Source of the DNA: Astropecten irregularis
Lineage: Eukaryota > Echinodermata > Asteroidea > Paxillosida > Astropectinidae
Assembly: GCA_963971285.1 (NCBI GenBank)
Contig: OZ020244.1
Location: forward strand, 30,628,001 to 30,692,000
DNA: 64,000 nucleotides
Reading direction: 5' to 3'
Each line of letters opens with the position of its first letter. Within the stretch, counting starts at the first letter, position 1. This document shows positions 1-11,906 of the stretch, one piece after another. A model generated the notes under the pieces. That model had not been told where the DNA came from and searched no databases. It was given only the letters and a program-made list of their open reading frames with translations. The position numbers were made by a program, and so were the translations under genes.

Positions 1-1428
1 GAAAATCATGAGAAAGGCCTCTCCCTTCACCCCAGAAATGGATGTAGCTCTGGCAACCTCTTATTTGGAAGAGAAAAAAATAATCGAGGGTCCCATAAAG
101 GGGAACAACATTGAGTCAGAGCCAGCATGAATGCGTAAGATTATATTTTTTGTAAATTGATTGGCACTGAAAATAAAGGCACAACTCATATAGTTTATAC
201 CTCACACTGGCTTTTTTCGTCAGTTGTGTTTAAATTTTATTCAGATTTTGGTAATGTATGCACAGGTCCTGGTTTTTACAGAAAATGTCACGAAATAAGA
301 GTACGCTCGCTTTGGTTTAAGACATTTTTGTCTTTCCAGGGGGGCGGTAGTGGGCACCGTATTTTGCATAGTTTTGCCCTCAGGCAGATTCTTGGGGGCG
401 CCCGATTTGACCTTTGTACTACCATGGAGGAAGGGTCAAAGTTTCTGTTTTTATGTGGGTTTTTTTTAACGTTAGAGTATTTCCATGCAATCGATGGGAC
501 GGGGAGGAGGAGTCGTGTTCAAGTTGTTACAAATGGAAGTCTAACGTTCATTCTGCTCCAAATTTTTAATGATTAATGTTGATGATGTTATGCTTACGTT
601 AGGCCTAACGTTACACCGTACATTTTTTTCTTGAAAATGTGTGGCTTATGGAAATTATGCCATAACATCCATGATGTAGGCCTAGGCCTACTTCAATCTA
701 CCGCGAAACGTCGCCCAGTCTCAGTCATGCACATGGCTAATAATATTGGACATCCTTGATCCTCATTCCTCGATTATTATTATTTATTAACCAATATAAA
801 CCATGCACTGCAGTTACTGTGATTCTACTGAGTTATTTAGCCACGTCATTGTGACCGTTCACTCACTAAAAGACACTAGGCCTACTTAATTAAATCCAGC
901 ATAGGGAGGAAACATCGTTCCTTCCTCCTGAGTCCTGGGGCTGGCCGAATAGGCCTACTAGTAGTAGTACTACGTACTAGGCTGGAGCCTAGGCTATCCA
1001 TCTTTAACCCATTGATAAAAAAATCCCAAAATGAATGTTAAATCCAAAATTGCGCACGGCCTAGTTTACAACATGCGCAGGCGTCAAAATTGCCCTTAAC
1101 AGTAGTACTAGTACTAGCCTACTCATTTATTTTTTATTGTTAACGATTTTGAAAATTTAAAAATATTTTAAAATATTACGATTGATCAAATTTGTTAGTA
1201 AGCTAGTATTTGTGCTAGTAATGAACTACTCCAGTTACTACTGGATCCTCTTTGTAATCGGTTCCCATTTCTCAATCTTCCCTTTCCCACATGTGTTCAT
1301 CAAAAGTGTTGCAGGAGGAAATGTGAAGACGGCGGACCAGTGTCGTGACCGTCGAAGAAACATGGTCAGCGCAAGTAAGTCCATAGGCCCATGGAAGGAA
1401 TCTGTGTTTTATTCCTCCATGATAGGCC
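1..1428. other. Gene-free stretch
   Basis: No convincing exon chain was found here. The open frames are short and lack splice context or protein-like composition. The stretch is AT-rich and carries scattered TAGGCCTA-type short motifs seen elsewhere in the window. Confidence 0.5.
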
Positions 1429-1798
1429 TTAAAGGTAGTATCATACTTTGGTAAGAGACCAAAACAAAAATGTTCACAGATTTACTTATTTATAGTAATC
1501 ACAATTACAGGGTATGAAGATGGAACTGGTGGAAACAAACAGTTACAATTTTTCCGCCTGAAATGGTGTATTTATCCAAAATATAGTAAAACAACGACAG
1601 AAAATCTTTTTGATCTTTTAAGAATTAAAGAGAAAAGACTTAAGAAATACTGTGGCTGTTGTTCACTGTTTTCTCAAAAAGTGGGCATCGTATGGGACTG
1701 AAATTTTTCACAGTTGACTGTTGCTGTATCTGTCTTGATATTTTTGCCCATGAATCTGTATTTCTTTGATAAAAACCAAAGTATGATATTACCTTTAA
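1429..1798. mobile_element. TTAA-flanked MITE, copy 1
   Basis: A 370-bp element starts with TTAAAGGTAGTATCATACTT and ends with the inverted form, so TTAA lies at both ends. The inner part carries the TTTGATCTTTTAAG motif and a CAAAAAGTGGGCA motif shared with the other copies (7025, 34763, 36666, 47750, 48527). TTAA target duplications are typical of piggyBac-type elements, so a non-autonomous piggyBac-like family is the likely class. No transposase for it lies in the window. Confidence 0.7.
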
Positions 1799-2672
1799 GT
1801 AGACTAACGTTATAGCATACATTACAATAATTGTATCTCTTAAAAAGCAAAACAACAACAACAATTGGGGTGATATTTTTGACATTGACATTGATACTTC
1901 AATTTATAGTAAAAATTTGTGTTATATAAATATCATGTATTACTATATAAGGTTGCTATATAAGGTTGCAGTTACTAATTCTATAATTTAATATAGGTAG
2001 GCCCTAGGCCCCTCACTGATATTCAGAGTGCCACAAAATTATTATTTTTTTTAAATATGGGTACTACTGGTTTAGATTCATATAAAGTATTGGGAAAAAT
2101 GTGACAACAATGCTGTAACACAAACAGTAAGGTTACACTAAATTTTTAAAAACAAAAATATGCAATACAAATTCTATGTTGTGTTATAATTACTTTTGAA
2201 ATATTCATGTGGAAGGACAAATTGCACAATCTGAGTGATGCGTTCCCCATCCTTGATCAGTATTCCATCGTGATGATTTGGTATAAAGAGGTAGGGCCTA
2301 GATTTACAAGGCAGATGGTTTGTTTTACTAGTGATTTACCAGATATTTATTGTTTTGTATGATGTACATTAAGTCACCAAACGGAAGGATGCAGACTGGT
2401 GGGGGGGGGGGGAATCATCCCCTTTGACCCAGGCACAGGACATCATGTCCGACGCTGTGTCGAAAGACAAATTGGAGGGGATTCCCCAATTTGTTGATAC
2501 CTTCAAAGGTAAGTTTAAGTGTATCATTAAAAGTTTTATAATTCTAAATTTGTGAAATGTCTTATTGGTGGTCATTTTAAATAGAGATCTCAAGAAATGC
2601 TTGTATACATTTCAGTTTTACATTGCAAACACTGTACTACATACCAATGACTGTTATGGTTTTGTTTCATAG

Positions 2673-4987
2673 GTTCACTTGCCACTCGGAGCTGGGTGCT
2701 GGAACAAAGTTTGTCGTTGGAGATGAAGGTAGGTTTACTGTATCCTAAGAAGTGGTGGACTTCCACAAGTCAATTCCTGGTGGGTGGGTTTTGCTCACCT
2801 ATGTACAACTTTAGTTGTTGTTACATATGGCAGTCATGCTTTCAGAAATTGTCAGCCATTAGTAGTGATATTATTTGAGCATGTTGTAAGGGAATTAATT
2901 TTTCATTTTTTGGGGGGACAGTCTTCGAATCATGGGAGGAGGCAGTGCAAAAAGTGCAACGCATTGCAGAGATGACTCCTGGAAGTGAGTGCACATTCCT
3001 GTAATAGTCTTTAAACAATCAATAAATTAATCTGTTAACCCTCATTTTATTGAGTACTTTAATACCTGATTGATGTAACAATAGGCCTGTGTCTTTATTG
3101 GTTTTTCAGCTAGTAACGTGGAGTCCACCAACCCCTGTGAAGAAGCAGGTATGTGTAACCAGGGAAAAAGGACACACTGTGGAAATTAGACAAAAATATC
3201 AAAGGGATCAATAAGAAAAGTGGCAGGATGAAGGAAACATGAAATTTGCTCTCAAAACAAAATAAAAAAGAATTTATTCAATTCAACTCAAGAATAAAAA
3301 AAAAATAAAAAAATCTATCACATAATTCTTCTGACCGGACCAAAACTATGACCAACAGTAAATCCTTCAATATGTTGAGATATATATATAATGACTCTAT
3401 AAATGACCAAGTTTAACCAACCTTGAAACTTTGAATAACTTAACTTGAGTTAAACCAAACTTAAAACCAACCGGTAACCAACACAGCACTTTATGAATAA
3501 TCACCAAATTAATGCTATCAAGCTTAGTTACCTGAAAATACAAGAAAGGGAAGGGAACATTAATCATCAATAATCATAACAAACATAACCATCCACAGTA
3601 TTGAAATCTCATTCATCCATATCAAACTTAAGAAACAGTATTAAATGTAGTGACCTTTCTTAAGTTCAGTACTGAATCAAACAAAGAGACCTAGCCATTC
3701 CTATACACCATATGATCAGAGTCACTGCAGGCTGATGAGTAAAATGATCACTGGCTTTATTGGGAGAAGTCTACAGTTGAGCCAATACAAGGGATATGCC
3801 TAATCCCTTCCCCAAACAGGACTGGGCAAGACTTCACCAGGTCAAACTAAGAATGCAAACTGCATGGTACCATAGGCTTAAGCTACTCTAATACTGCAGT
3901 GCACAACGTTCCTCAAAGGCTTAAACAAGTCTACTCTAGTCATAAGTTACACGAGCCAAATCTCAGAGGGTTAATTACACCATGCTCGTATTTTGTCAAT
4001 ATTAAGATGCTGATAGTTTTTCCTCTTTATTTTAGCCACGTGTTCATCTCCAATGAATGATGAGGCTCAATGCAGGATGGGTTCTGATGCCGATTATCTT
4101 TGTTCAGCAGGTACAATTGGATATTTTAATCAAATGAGTTACTCGAAGCACTTCTTTATGAATGCTCCATTGGACATTTAATATCACAGTATTGAAAAGT
4201 GAACTGGAAAACATTGACTGGAGCGTGATTCGAACCGGTGACCTCCTGAATACCGTACAGGCGCTCTACCAACTGAGCCATCCAGCCATACGTTGGTGGT
4301 GACCCAGGCGCAGTTCTATGGGGGGGCTACCCCCCCCCCCCCCAAAAAAAAATGCAAGTGAAAAAAAATTCTTCTCGCTTTGTGTGGCCTATAATGTGCA
4401 TGTTTTTCGACCCCAAATAAGACAGAGCAGAAGCTAGTGTTAGAAAAACCCAAAATATTGGGTCTTCTAGCCCCCCCCCCCCCAAAAAATTATTGCCCTT
4501 CTAGCCCCCAAAATATTTTGGCTCTAGAATCGCGCCTGTGGTGACCCCAACAGTCAATTATTTTTGTTTGTTTGGCAGTCAGAAGCCATGAAACTATGTA
4601 CACACTGCCATACCCCAAGGATCATTTCACCGATAAGCGCAGCAATGCTGCAACCTGGGAACAGTACATGGGGGATCACTCAAAGAGGATACGGCTTTTT
4701 AATTAATATAATCATCGAATACCCACACAAATTATCGCAATATTAATATGATTGGTTTTTTATGCTGTTTCTCTGTAGTACCAGGACCATCCGCTGAACA
4801 AAAGGCAGATGCTTGCCCCAAGAATAAAAAGGGTAAGAATATGGAGGCATCAACCATGGAGGTTTTGTACATGAAGAGGAAGTTGGAAATTTTGGAAGAA
4901 GAACTTGTAAACAAGAGGAAGGTGATGGCAGCTCAAGAGAGATACTATGACGCCAAGACAGCAGTTCTTCTTAAGTCACTAAATTGA
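2673..4987 (+). CDS. Uncharacterised coiled-coil protein, multi-exon
   Basis: Five exons fit one frame: 2673-2728, 2922-2984, 3110-3148, 4036-4110 and 4779-4987. All have GT-AG borders and the four introns are all phase 1, so the chain is not random. The product reads from FTCHSELGAGTKFVVGDE through VFESWEEAVQKVQRIAE to a Lys/Glu-rich C-terminal coiled coil (about the last 45 residues, containing KRKLEILEEELVNKRK) and stops at TGA 4985-4987. A possible first exon at 2445-2508 begins with ATG and has a good GTAAGT donor, but its phase does not match the next exon, so the start is unresolved. Such coiled-coil tails occur in Harbinger accessory proteins, and the gene converges on a Harbinger transposase 0.9 kb away. 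No SANT/MADF domain is visible, so a partner role is only an inference. Confidence 0.6.
4145..4300 (-). mobile_element. tRNA-derived SINE, copy a
   Basis: On the minus strand there is a tRNA-like head with an A-box (TGGCTCAGTTGG, 4280-4269) and a B-box (GGTTCGAATC, 4237-4228). It is followed by the tail beginning GCTCCAGTCAAT that recurs in the other copies. The tRNA fold is incomplete and the tail is shared, so this is a SINE rather than a working tRNA gene. It lies in the intron before the last exon of the 2673-4987 gene. Confidence 0.7.
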
Positions 4988-5184
4988 GTTTTGTTTTGTT
5001 TTAATTATTCTTAATATGCAATTTTTTTAAGGTAGGACTTTATACCAAACTTTTCATTGTATTAATTTCATGCTCTGTCTTCCCTCAGGTGTCTTTTGAT
5101 GGTGTTGTTTGTTGAGTTTGGAAGTCCTTGTATGGTGGGTGCATGTGGCTCCAGATCTCTATTTCTTTATACATGTGTGTACAT

Positions 5185-5575
5185 TGAAAAGTGAACGAAG
5201 AAAAATTGACTGGAGCGGTTTCTTAAGCACCTACCACTGAAATACTGGCACTCTCCCAACTGAGCTATCCAGTCCTGCATGTATATTGGCAGTGTCCCTT
5301 ATAGTAAATTATCTTTGTTCATTTCGTAGTCAGAAGCCATGAAACCATTTACATACCACTGTATCCACACTATATCCGCTATATAGCAGTATGTGAGTTG
5401 TTTCATGGCTTCTGACTGCCAAATGACAATGAAAGATAATTGACTATTTGGGACACTGCCAATATACATACAGGGATATATTGGTATTGGGTCAGTTGGT
5501 AGAGTGTGGGTGTGGTATTCAAGTGGTCACTGGTTCCAGTCAATTTTTCTTGGTTCACCTTTCAATTACTTAAAA
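5185..5575. repeat. 390-bp fold-back with SINE-like arms
   Basis: The two halves are inverted copies around a centre near 5374. For example, ATGTATATTGGCAGTGTCCC at 5279 matches its reverse complement at 5450-5469. The outer arms are tRNA-SINE heads in opposite orientation (minus near 5210-5275, plus near 5485-5560). The inner part carries the CAGAAGCCATGAAAC segment, also seen singly near 4580. It could have arisen by head-to-head SINE insertion or as an inverted-repeat element that took up a SINE. Confidence 0.75.
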
Positions 5576-5909
5576 TTAATCCAGTTTCCCTTGTGGTTAT
5601 TTAATGTTACTTTACCTCATAAAGATTCATGACCTTAAGTTAATGACGGCTCACAAACACAAACATTTTGCTGCACTTACTGATACCTATATCAAATATC
5701 ATATTGATATTATATATCATAGGTATCATAGTAAAACAAATATCACATGGTTTATTTATTATGGACAGTCGATTCTTGCTTCCCTCAGGGATTTGACATA
5801 CTAGTGCAATCGCTCAATTTCTTTGGTTCCTGGCATCCAACATTGCTTGGGCAAGCTGGTTTCTGAGGGCCTTGCCAAGTGCTGCATTTGTATTATGGCA
5901 TTCGTATTG

Positions 5910-8900
5910 CTACTGCAGTGTACTGTCTGGCTGCAGCTCGTTGTCCACGTTAATGTCTGGCATCAGATCACCTAAATACAAAAGCAACATTGTATTCTTT
6001 TACAAAGCATAATGTAAGAGTCATTGTTTTAGAAACAGTCATCTTAGAGTCTAGGAAAAAGAAAAATTGATCGCCTGTTCGGTGTTCAGGAGGTTGCCGG
6101 TTCGAATCCTGCTCCAGTCAATTTTTCTTTGTTCACTTTTCAATGACATTAAATTCAGTAAGTTTCCCTTGTGGTAATTTGATGATTAAATAGATTTCAC
6201 TCACCCTCATCAATACCATAGTTATGCAAGAGACAACATGCAAGGATTTCCCTCGCTGCCTTTGTCATTGACCTCACTCTTGTTCCTGTTTTCATCAATG
6301 CAAATCGACGCTTGGCAATTCCAAAGGTTTGCTCAATGAGGGATCTGTCATATGTGAAATGGTACAAACATAGATACAATGACAATGAAGTTACGGCAAT
6401 TGAATAAATGTTGAGGTGAGATTAAACTTATTCAATTTTACTTCAATAATACCTTGTGACAGCATGGCGTGTGTTGTATAGCACTTCTGCTTCAGTGTTG
6501 GGGTCATGGTATGGAGTCATCATAAAGATGCGCTGATAATATGCAGAGTCTCCCAACATGATGCACCTTGGCCATGTGTCTACAAGTTGACAGAAAACAC
6601 ACTGTACATATAACATAGCTTTTTACAACTTGAATTTGAAAAAATATAGCACTTTGTTGTTCTAGGGTTTCAACGACTTTGCTTATTTGAGGACATGTAC
6701 ATGTGCATAATAATTATAAATCCCCATTTTTTTTTAATAATTAATGCTGTTCCTACAATATGCAACAGATATTTCTGCAAATAGAATTTCATGGAAATTC
6801 CATTTTGATTGCAATACTTTGTACTTATAACTTTTTGAGGATGTATGGTTATTTTGTTAGGTGATATTTACTCATTTCAAAGGCTCTGCCAAGGGCACTT
6901 TCTCTCCACATCCTGCTGACATGTGCAGACCCTGGATACCTTATCATTACATCAAGGAAGCGCCTTCGGTGATCACACACCATCTGTAGTACAAAAATAA
7001 TAATATCATTTACAAAACAGAACCTTAAAGGTATTATCATACTTTGGTTTTTGTCAAAGAAATACAGATTCATGGCCAAAAATATCAAGGAAGATACAGT
7101 AAAAGTAATCTGTAAAAATGTCAGTCTCATATGGTGCCAACTTTTTGAGAAAACAGTGAAAAGTCTTTTCTCTTTTGTTTTTGATCTTTTAAAAGATCAA
7201 AAAGATTTTCGGTCGTTTGTTTGATTAATTTCTGGATAAATACAACATTTCAGGCAGAAATATTTTAAAGGTACATGTAGGTTTCTACTAGCATCATCTT
7301 CATACCCTTAAAGTTAAATCTTTGAAGATTTCTGTTTTGGTCTCTTACCAAAGTATGATACAATCTTTAAGTCTCATATGGTGCCAACTTTTTGAGAAAA
7401 CAGTGAAAAACAGCCACAGTATTTCTTAAGTCTTTTCTCTTTTGATTTTGATCTTTTAAAAGATCAAACAGATTTTCGGTCGTTTGTTTTATTTATTTCT
7501 GGATAAATACACCATTTCAGGCAGAAATATTTTAAAGGTACATGTAGGTTTCTACTAGCATCATCTTCATACCCTTAAAGTTAAATCTTTGAAGATTTCT
7601 GTTTTGGTCTCTTACCAAAGTATGATACAATCTTTAAGTATATCCTTAACATTTGTAAAAGCTGTTCATGTTCATACCATAATTATAAAGTCTAAAAACA
7701 CATACAATTTATTATTTGTACCTGACAGTTGAGAGAAGGATAGCCTTTCCTGTTGATGTAGTCATGTCTGACATCACTTGGTGGCTCTACTCTGACATGG
7801 GTGCCATCCACTGCCCCGACAACATTGGGAAATCCTGTTACAACATTTTAATTTTTATGAGTTTTTTTGTTTATGAGTTGGGTTTTATCTATCAGTGTTA
7901 TAAGGGCCATTGGCAGTGCGTTGCACGAATCCATTTTTTTTTTCAATTATATTCATCATCATCCCCATCCTCACAATAATTAAATATTTCTAGTCGGGCT
8001 AAATGCGAAATTCTGTATAGTATGTGATATCGAGGTCATGTATTGGTAATTTGTATTCACATATTTATTATGAAGTAATTATTGAATAATTATTTTTATT
8101 AAACTTTTAAAATAATATATCAATAAAAATGTACTTAATTTCTTTACTGAAATAGCTTATAAATATTCAAAGTACTCAAAATAAGTGTATGGCCATTTTT
8201 GATATTTTTATCAATGCAGTCTGATGAGGGTTTAAGTTGAGGAAGAGTACAAAAAATAATAATAAAAATAATGATACAGGAATAGCAAGAGATTTTGTAG
8301 ATGTCAAACCATTCCCATAAACTAAGTAAAGTTGCCGTGCTATATGGGAGGTTGAATTATGATCTTTCCCAGCTGAACACATACGTACGTGCATCCCCAA
8401 AATGTAAATAAAGTTCTACTGTATCAAGTCAATGTCAACAACTTGAAGTGACCTCGATAAAATGATACATTTGACTAATTTGCATAATATTATAACAATC
8501 TCACGCGGCTCACCGGCAGTTCATTGGTTCGGTACCGCCTACCGTGCCGGCATAGCCGGCCTAACTACTGTCCACGGCCATAACATTGTTGGTCGTAGGC
8601 TAGGCCTACACGGGATACTCGGTTGTTGGAACAACGCTGACGATGAAAACACCGGTATTAAACTTTTAAAAGCCTAACGACAAGTAAAATGGTGTGGGGA
8701 AATTTCCGTGACTTGCTACCCCCGCAACGGCTTTTCCAAAGCGAGGAGTAGGAGCTAAGGTTAGTTATTATTCTTTCTCCCCCAAACGTTTAGTTTAATA
8801 AAAATAATAATAGCCTTGGCGGATATCAGTGTTTCAGTGTAACTTAGTTCGACTGTATGACTGTTTTTGTAGGCCTGACGTGTACATTAAAAAACCAAAA

Positions 8901-9367
8901 CAAACCTCACCAGCAACGTTAAAGAATCCCTGTTTGAGGGACCTGAGAGCATGCACATCTTGGGGATCGGGAAACTTAATGTATCTCCGTTCCTCTCCAA
9001 GAACAGTCAAGATGGCACTGACTCCGCGGTCAATGGTTCGCCAAGCTGTCGGTGGGCTGACAAGAGGCACTGTGTCCCCCACAACAATTGCAAAAGTTCC
9101 TGTCGCTAAATAGCGCAGGGTTAAGCAAACTTGTTGCAGAGGGGAGAGGGCCTTGCTGTTTTCTGTTGGATGTTGTAGATGGTGAGAGAGAAGCCCCGTC
9201 AAATGTATGATTGTTTGCGGCCGAAATCTGTACCTAGCCCAAATTTGCCTAGGAGAAAACACATCCAGAGGGTTTTCCCGATCTCTCAAAATTCTGGGCC
9301 GCGGAATTTGCCGTCTATGACCGTTTCGACGGCCGCGGCGATGCCTTATCCGGCGAATTATCGCCAT
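5910..9367 (-). CDS. PIF/Harbinger transposase (HARBI1-like), complete
   Basis: Six coding exons join in frame: 9367-8911, 7834-7722, 6983-6872, 6579-6453, 6344-6205 and 5971-5910. Every border is GT-AG and the total is 1011 nt, giving 336 aa plus TAG; human HARBI1 is of similar length. DDE_4 family landmarks are present: DGTHV with catalytic Asp162, YINRKGYPSLN, LGDSAY with Asp238, and RSLIEQTFGIAKRRF with Glu274. The Asp238-Glu274 gap is 35 residues, giving DD35E. The N-terminus is Arg-rich and may act in nuclear entry or DNA contact. The start is the ATG at 9367, just inside a palindrome-bearing region. One oddity is that the usually conserved Asp of the GSxHD motif is Val212. No stop or frameshift interrupts the frame. 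It could be a live transposase or a domesticated HARBI1-like gene. A matching left terminal repeat was not found. Confidence 0.9.
6062..6180 (+). mobile_element. tRNA-derived SINE, copy d (5' truncated)
   Basis: The B-box GGTTCGAATC and the tail GCTCCAGTCAATTTTTCTTT match the SINE copies at 4145-4300 and 5480-5600, but the A-box half is missing. It lies between the last two exons of the transposase, inside the intron 5972-6204, so it inserted without hitting coding sequence. Confidence 0.65.
7025..7637. repeat. TTAA MITE, copy 2, with tandemly doubled end
   Basis: It begins TTAAAGGTATTATCATACTT at 7025 and reaches an inverted end with TTAA at 7367-7370. The segment starting GTCTCATATGGTGCC (7123) is then repeated from 7371, a period of 248 bp, giving a second end with TTAA at 7634-7637. 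The element is inverted relative to copy 1. It lies in the intron between transposase exons 7722-7834 and 6872-6983. Confidence 0.7.
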
Positions 9368-9410
9368 TTTCTACACGGCCTGGGAACGCGTTAGCAAAAA
9401 AAAATATCAG

Positions 9411-9546
9411 GGTTAGCGAAGAAATTCTTCGCTAACCGGATAAGCACCGAAAGTCTTGCTTACGGATTCCATGAAATAGGTTTCACGCGTAGCAGTACCC
9501 ATAAGCACAAAAATAGGCCGTAACGGATTCCATGAAATTGGGCCCT
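9411..9546. repeat. Palindrome and candidate Harbinger right terminal region
   Basis: Positions 9411-9437 form a 27-nt palindrome with arms GGTTAGCGAAG / CTTCGCTAACC around AAATT. Farther out, GGATTCCATGAAAT occurs twice (about 9465 and 9527). The second copy runs into TGGGCCC, so the outward-facing end reads GGGCCCAATTTCATGG. Harbinger-type MITE ends elsewhere in the window (41160, 41386) have a related GGGGTCRATTT start. The region lies directly upstream of the transposase start codon and may hold its promoter and binding sites. Confidence 0.5.
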
Positions 9547-11906
9547 GGTCACAATCCCAGTGTTTGGGTGAGCAGCTTGATTATTTCCTGTCATTATTGA
9601 ATATTTACTTTAAATATACAAGCATCCTCATTTGTATTATTTAATCTAATGCTTTATTAAATACATGTACCAAACAAGCCTATGGGATCATGTTTTTGTT
9701 TCAGGGGATTTACTTTGGATTTACCTGGGATTAACTTGGAATTCTCTTGGGATTAGAATAGGCCCAACTGAGAACCACAGTCGAGAGCGAGTCTGTCGTC
9801 GTTCCTTCTAAAGTGCTAGCACTGATGATTGCTCCCTGTCCTCGGGATTCGCATCCCACCCCCTGGCTTCGCACACGCGGCTGGACCCTGGTGCTTCCCC
9901 CATCGTTGGATGTTACTACATACATAAAAAATTAGTAGGCTACTTACTAAGTAGTACTAACGTTAGGCCTAACACAGTAACAGTTACTAAGTACTTTTTT
10001 AGGCTAGGCCCTAGTAAGTAGGCCTAACGTAAATGTCAAAAAATGAGGGGCTAACTTCACCCAACTCATCCCATAGTGTATAACACTGTGACTGTCATAA
10101 TTTAGACCCTTAAACCCACGATAACCCAAGGCATAAGAAGGTTAATACTTACAAAATACAGTGTAGATATAATTTATTTTATCATATTAATGACAACATT
10201 CTTTTTACTCAGCAATGGTCTGGTTCATTATCTCCTTGAAGAGACTCCGCTTAATCCATGTAGCAAGGCAGAAATAAAGTTAGAACCATGTTATGAGAAG
10301 TCTGTTTTGGAAGTACGTTGTGCAGGCACTAGGCCATGCACGTGCGTTAATAGTCGGGGATGCATCTCACTCTGTACACATTTAATATGTACAGTTACAC
10401 TACGCCCTGTATTGTGCGCTGTGAATGTGTATTCGGCAGCGTGTTGTTTGAGACTGTTTGGTTTTTCCAACTTAAAGCTATTTATATGATTCTCGGGGAT
10501 CCTGGGATCAGGGCCAACAATCAATCAGTGCGTTGGAACAAGCAAGGCGCGCGATTGGTTAACGGTTGGAAAGTTTCAGCCAATCAGAGGCACATTGGTT
10601 GCCTATTGGCAGAGTTTTGGCGCCCTGGTGAATTTTTGGGTCACTTTGTCACAGCTTTTCTTTGAAGCCATTTCGCTTCACCCGCCACCTCCCCTTGAGC
10701 TCCACCATAATTGGGGCAGAATATAAACTATACACATCTAAATATATTTTTGAACAGAAAATCGTAGGAAAATTCCTAAGGTACTTACATTTTATTGGTG
10801 GCCTCCATTAGTAAGAGCATGGGATTCGTATTTTATTTGACAATAGTGCCCTTCGGTTCCGCTCGGGCTATGTAACATATTCTGGCCTATGGTCACGCAG
10901 ACCGGACTCTATCCAGATAGTTAACCACTGATAGCACATAGCATGAGACATCAAAGTTTAACTTCCAAACCCTTTAATGCTACGTTACGTTGTGCCTTTG
11001 GTAAACCAGAAAATACAAAGAAAAATACAGGTACAAATAAATAACAGTACAAGTAGCATAGAAGTCAAGTGAAAATAAACAATACAGAAAACAAATTACT
11101 AAACAAAAGACATGAGACAAAGCCAGTAAAAAAGGTCCAAGATGAACAAATTCTGATCATAAGCAAAGGCTTCAACGGAAAACAAACAAAACATGAAACG
11201 ACTTAAATAAGTTGGAAAAACTACTGACGTAACCAAGCTTAACAGAATGAAGGCAAAGATACATCAATCATCAGTAAACTAAAAAGACAACTTACAGAAC
11301 CGTAGTCTCCAAGAATAGAGAAGAAATTAAACAAAGCTGCCAACAATAATAAAGTACAATCAAAATGCGGTATCAGATGCGGTAACTTCAGATGAATGGA
11401 GAAACTAAACTATGAAAAATCCCCCAAAATTTGAAGATTTACACGTGAACTGTGTCCGGCTTTACGCTCTTCAGGCAAAAACTATGGAGGGCGCTGTTGC
11501 AATCAAGAAGCAAAAATCCAGAGAAGGGACGCGCTGCGTCCAGCACACTCCCCCCTGTGATGCAACAACCATCACAAACAATGAAAAACTAACAAACTCA
11601 ACAAAAATCTGAAAACTTGTAGAAGGGCGGGCACTGGAAGTAGGCAACAATAAGACTAAAATAGAGTACCAGTTGTTGGCCCTCAGGTCCCAACTGGAGG
11701 TTTTAAGTACATTGACTACCTGTAGGCATTAACCAATTACTATAACTGATTGTCTTTAGACTCGACTAAGAAGACAAACTGTTCCGGTTATACAGAAACA
11801 TACCATCGATGACTCTATGGGAAGCCCATATCAACTGTTCACACACTCCCCCATGTGCGACACATGGGAAGGGTTCTGATTCCACCTTGCAGATTTTGGC
11901 ACAAGA
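9547..11906. other. Gene-free stretch
   Basis: No protein-like exon chain was found. The interval holds the CCAAT/E2F cluster described separately and AT-rich sequence. The right part (about 10900-11900) may be non-coding remains of the retroelement whose gag lies at 11907-13740, but no LTR pair could be identified. Confidence 0.4.
10554..10624. promoter_or_regulatory. Clustered CCAAT boxes plus E2F-like site
   Basis: Four CCAAT cores occur within 60 bp: ATTGG at 10554, CCAAT at 10580, ATTGG at 10594 and ATTGG at 10605. TTTTGGCGCC, an E2F-like site, follows at 10615-10624. NF-Y clusters with E2F sites are typical of TATA-less cell-cycle promoters in animals. No adjacent first exon was recognised, so this is a candidate only. 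Confidence 0.35.
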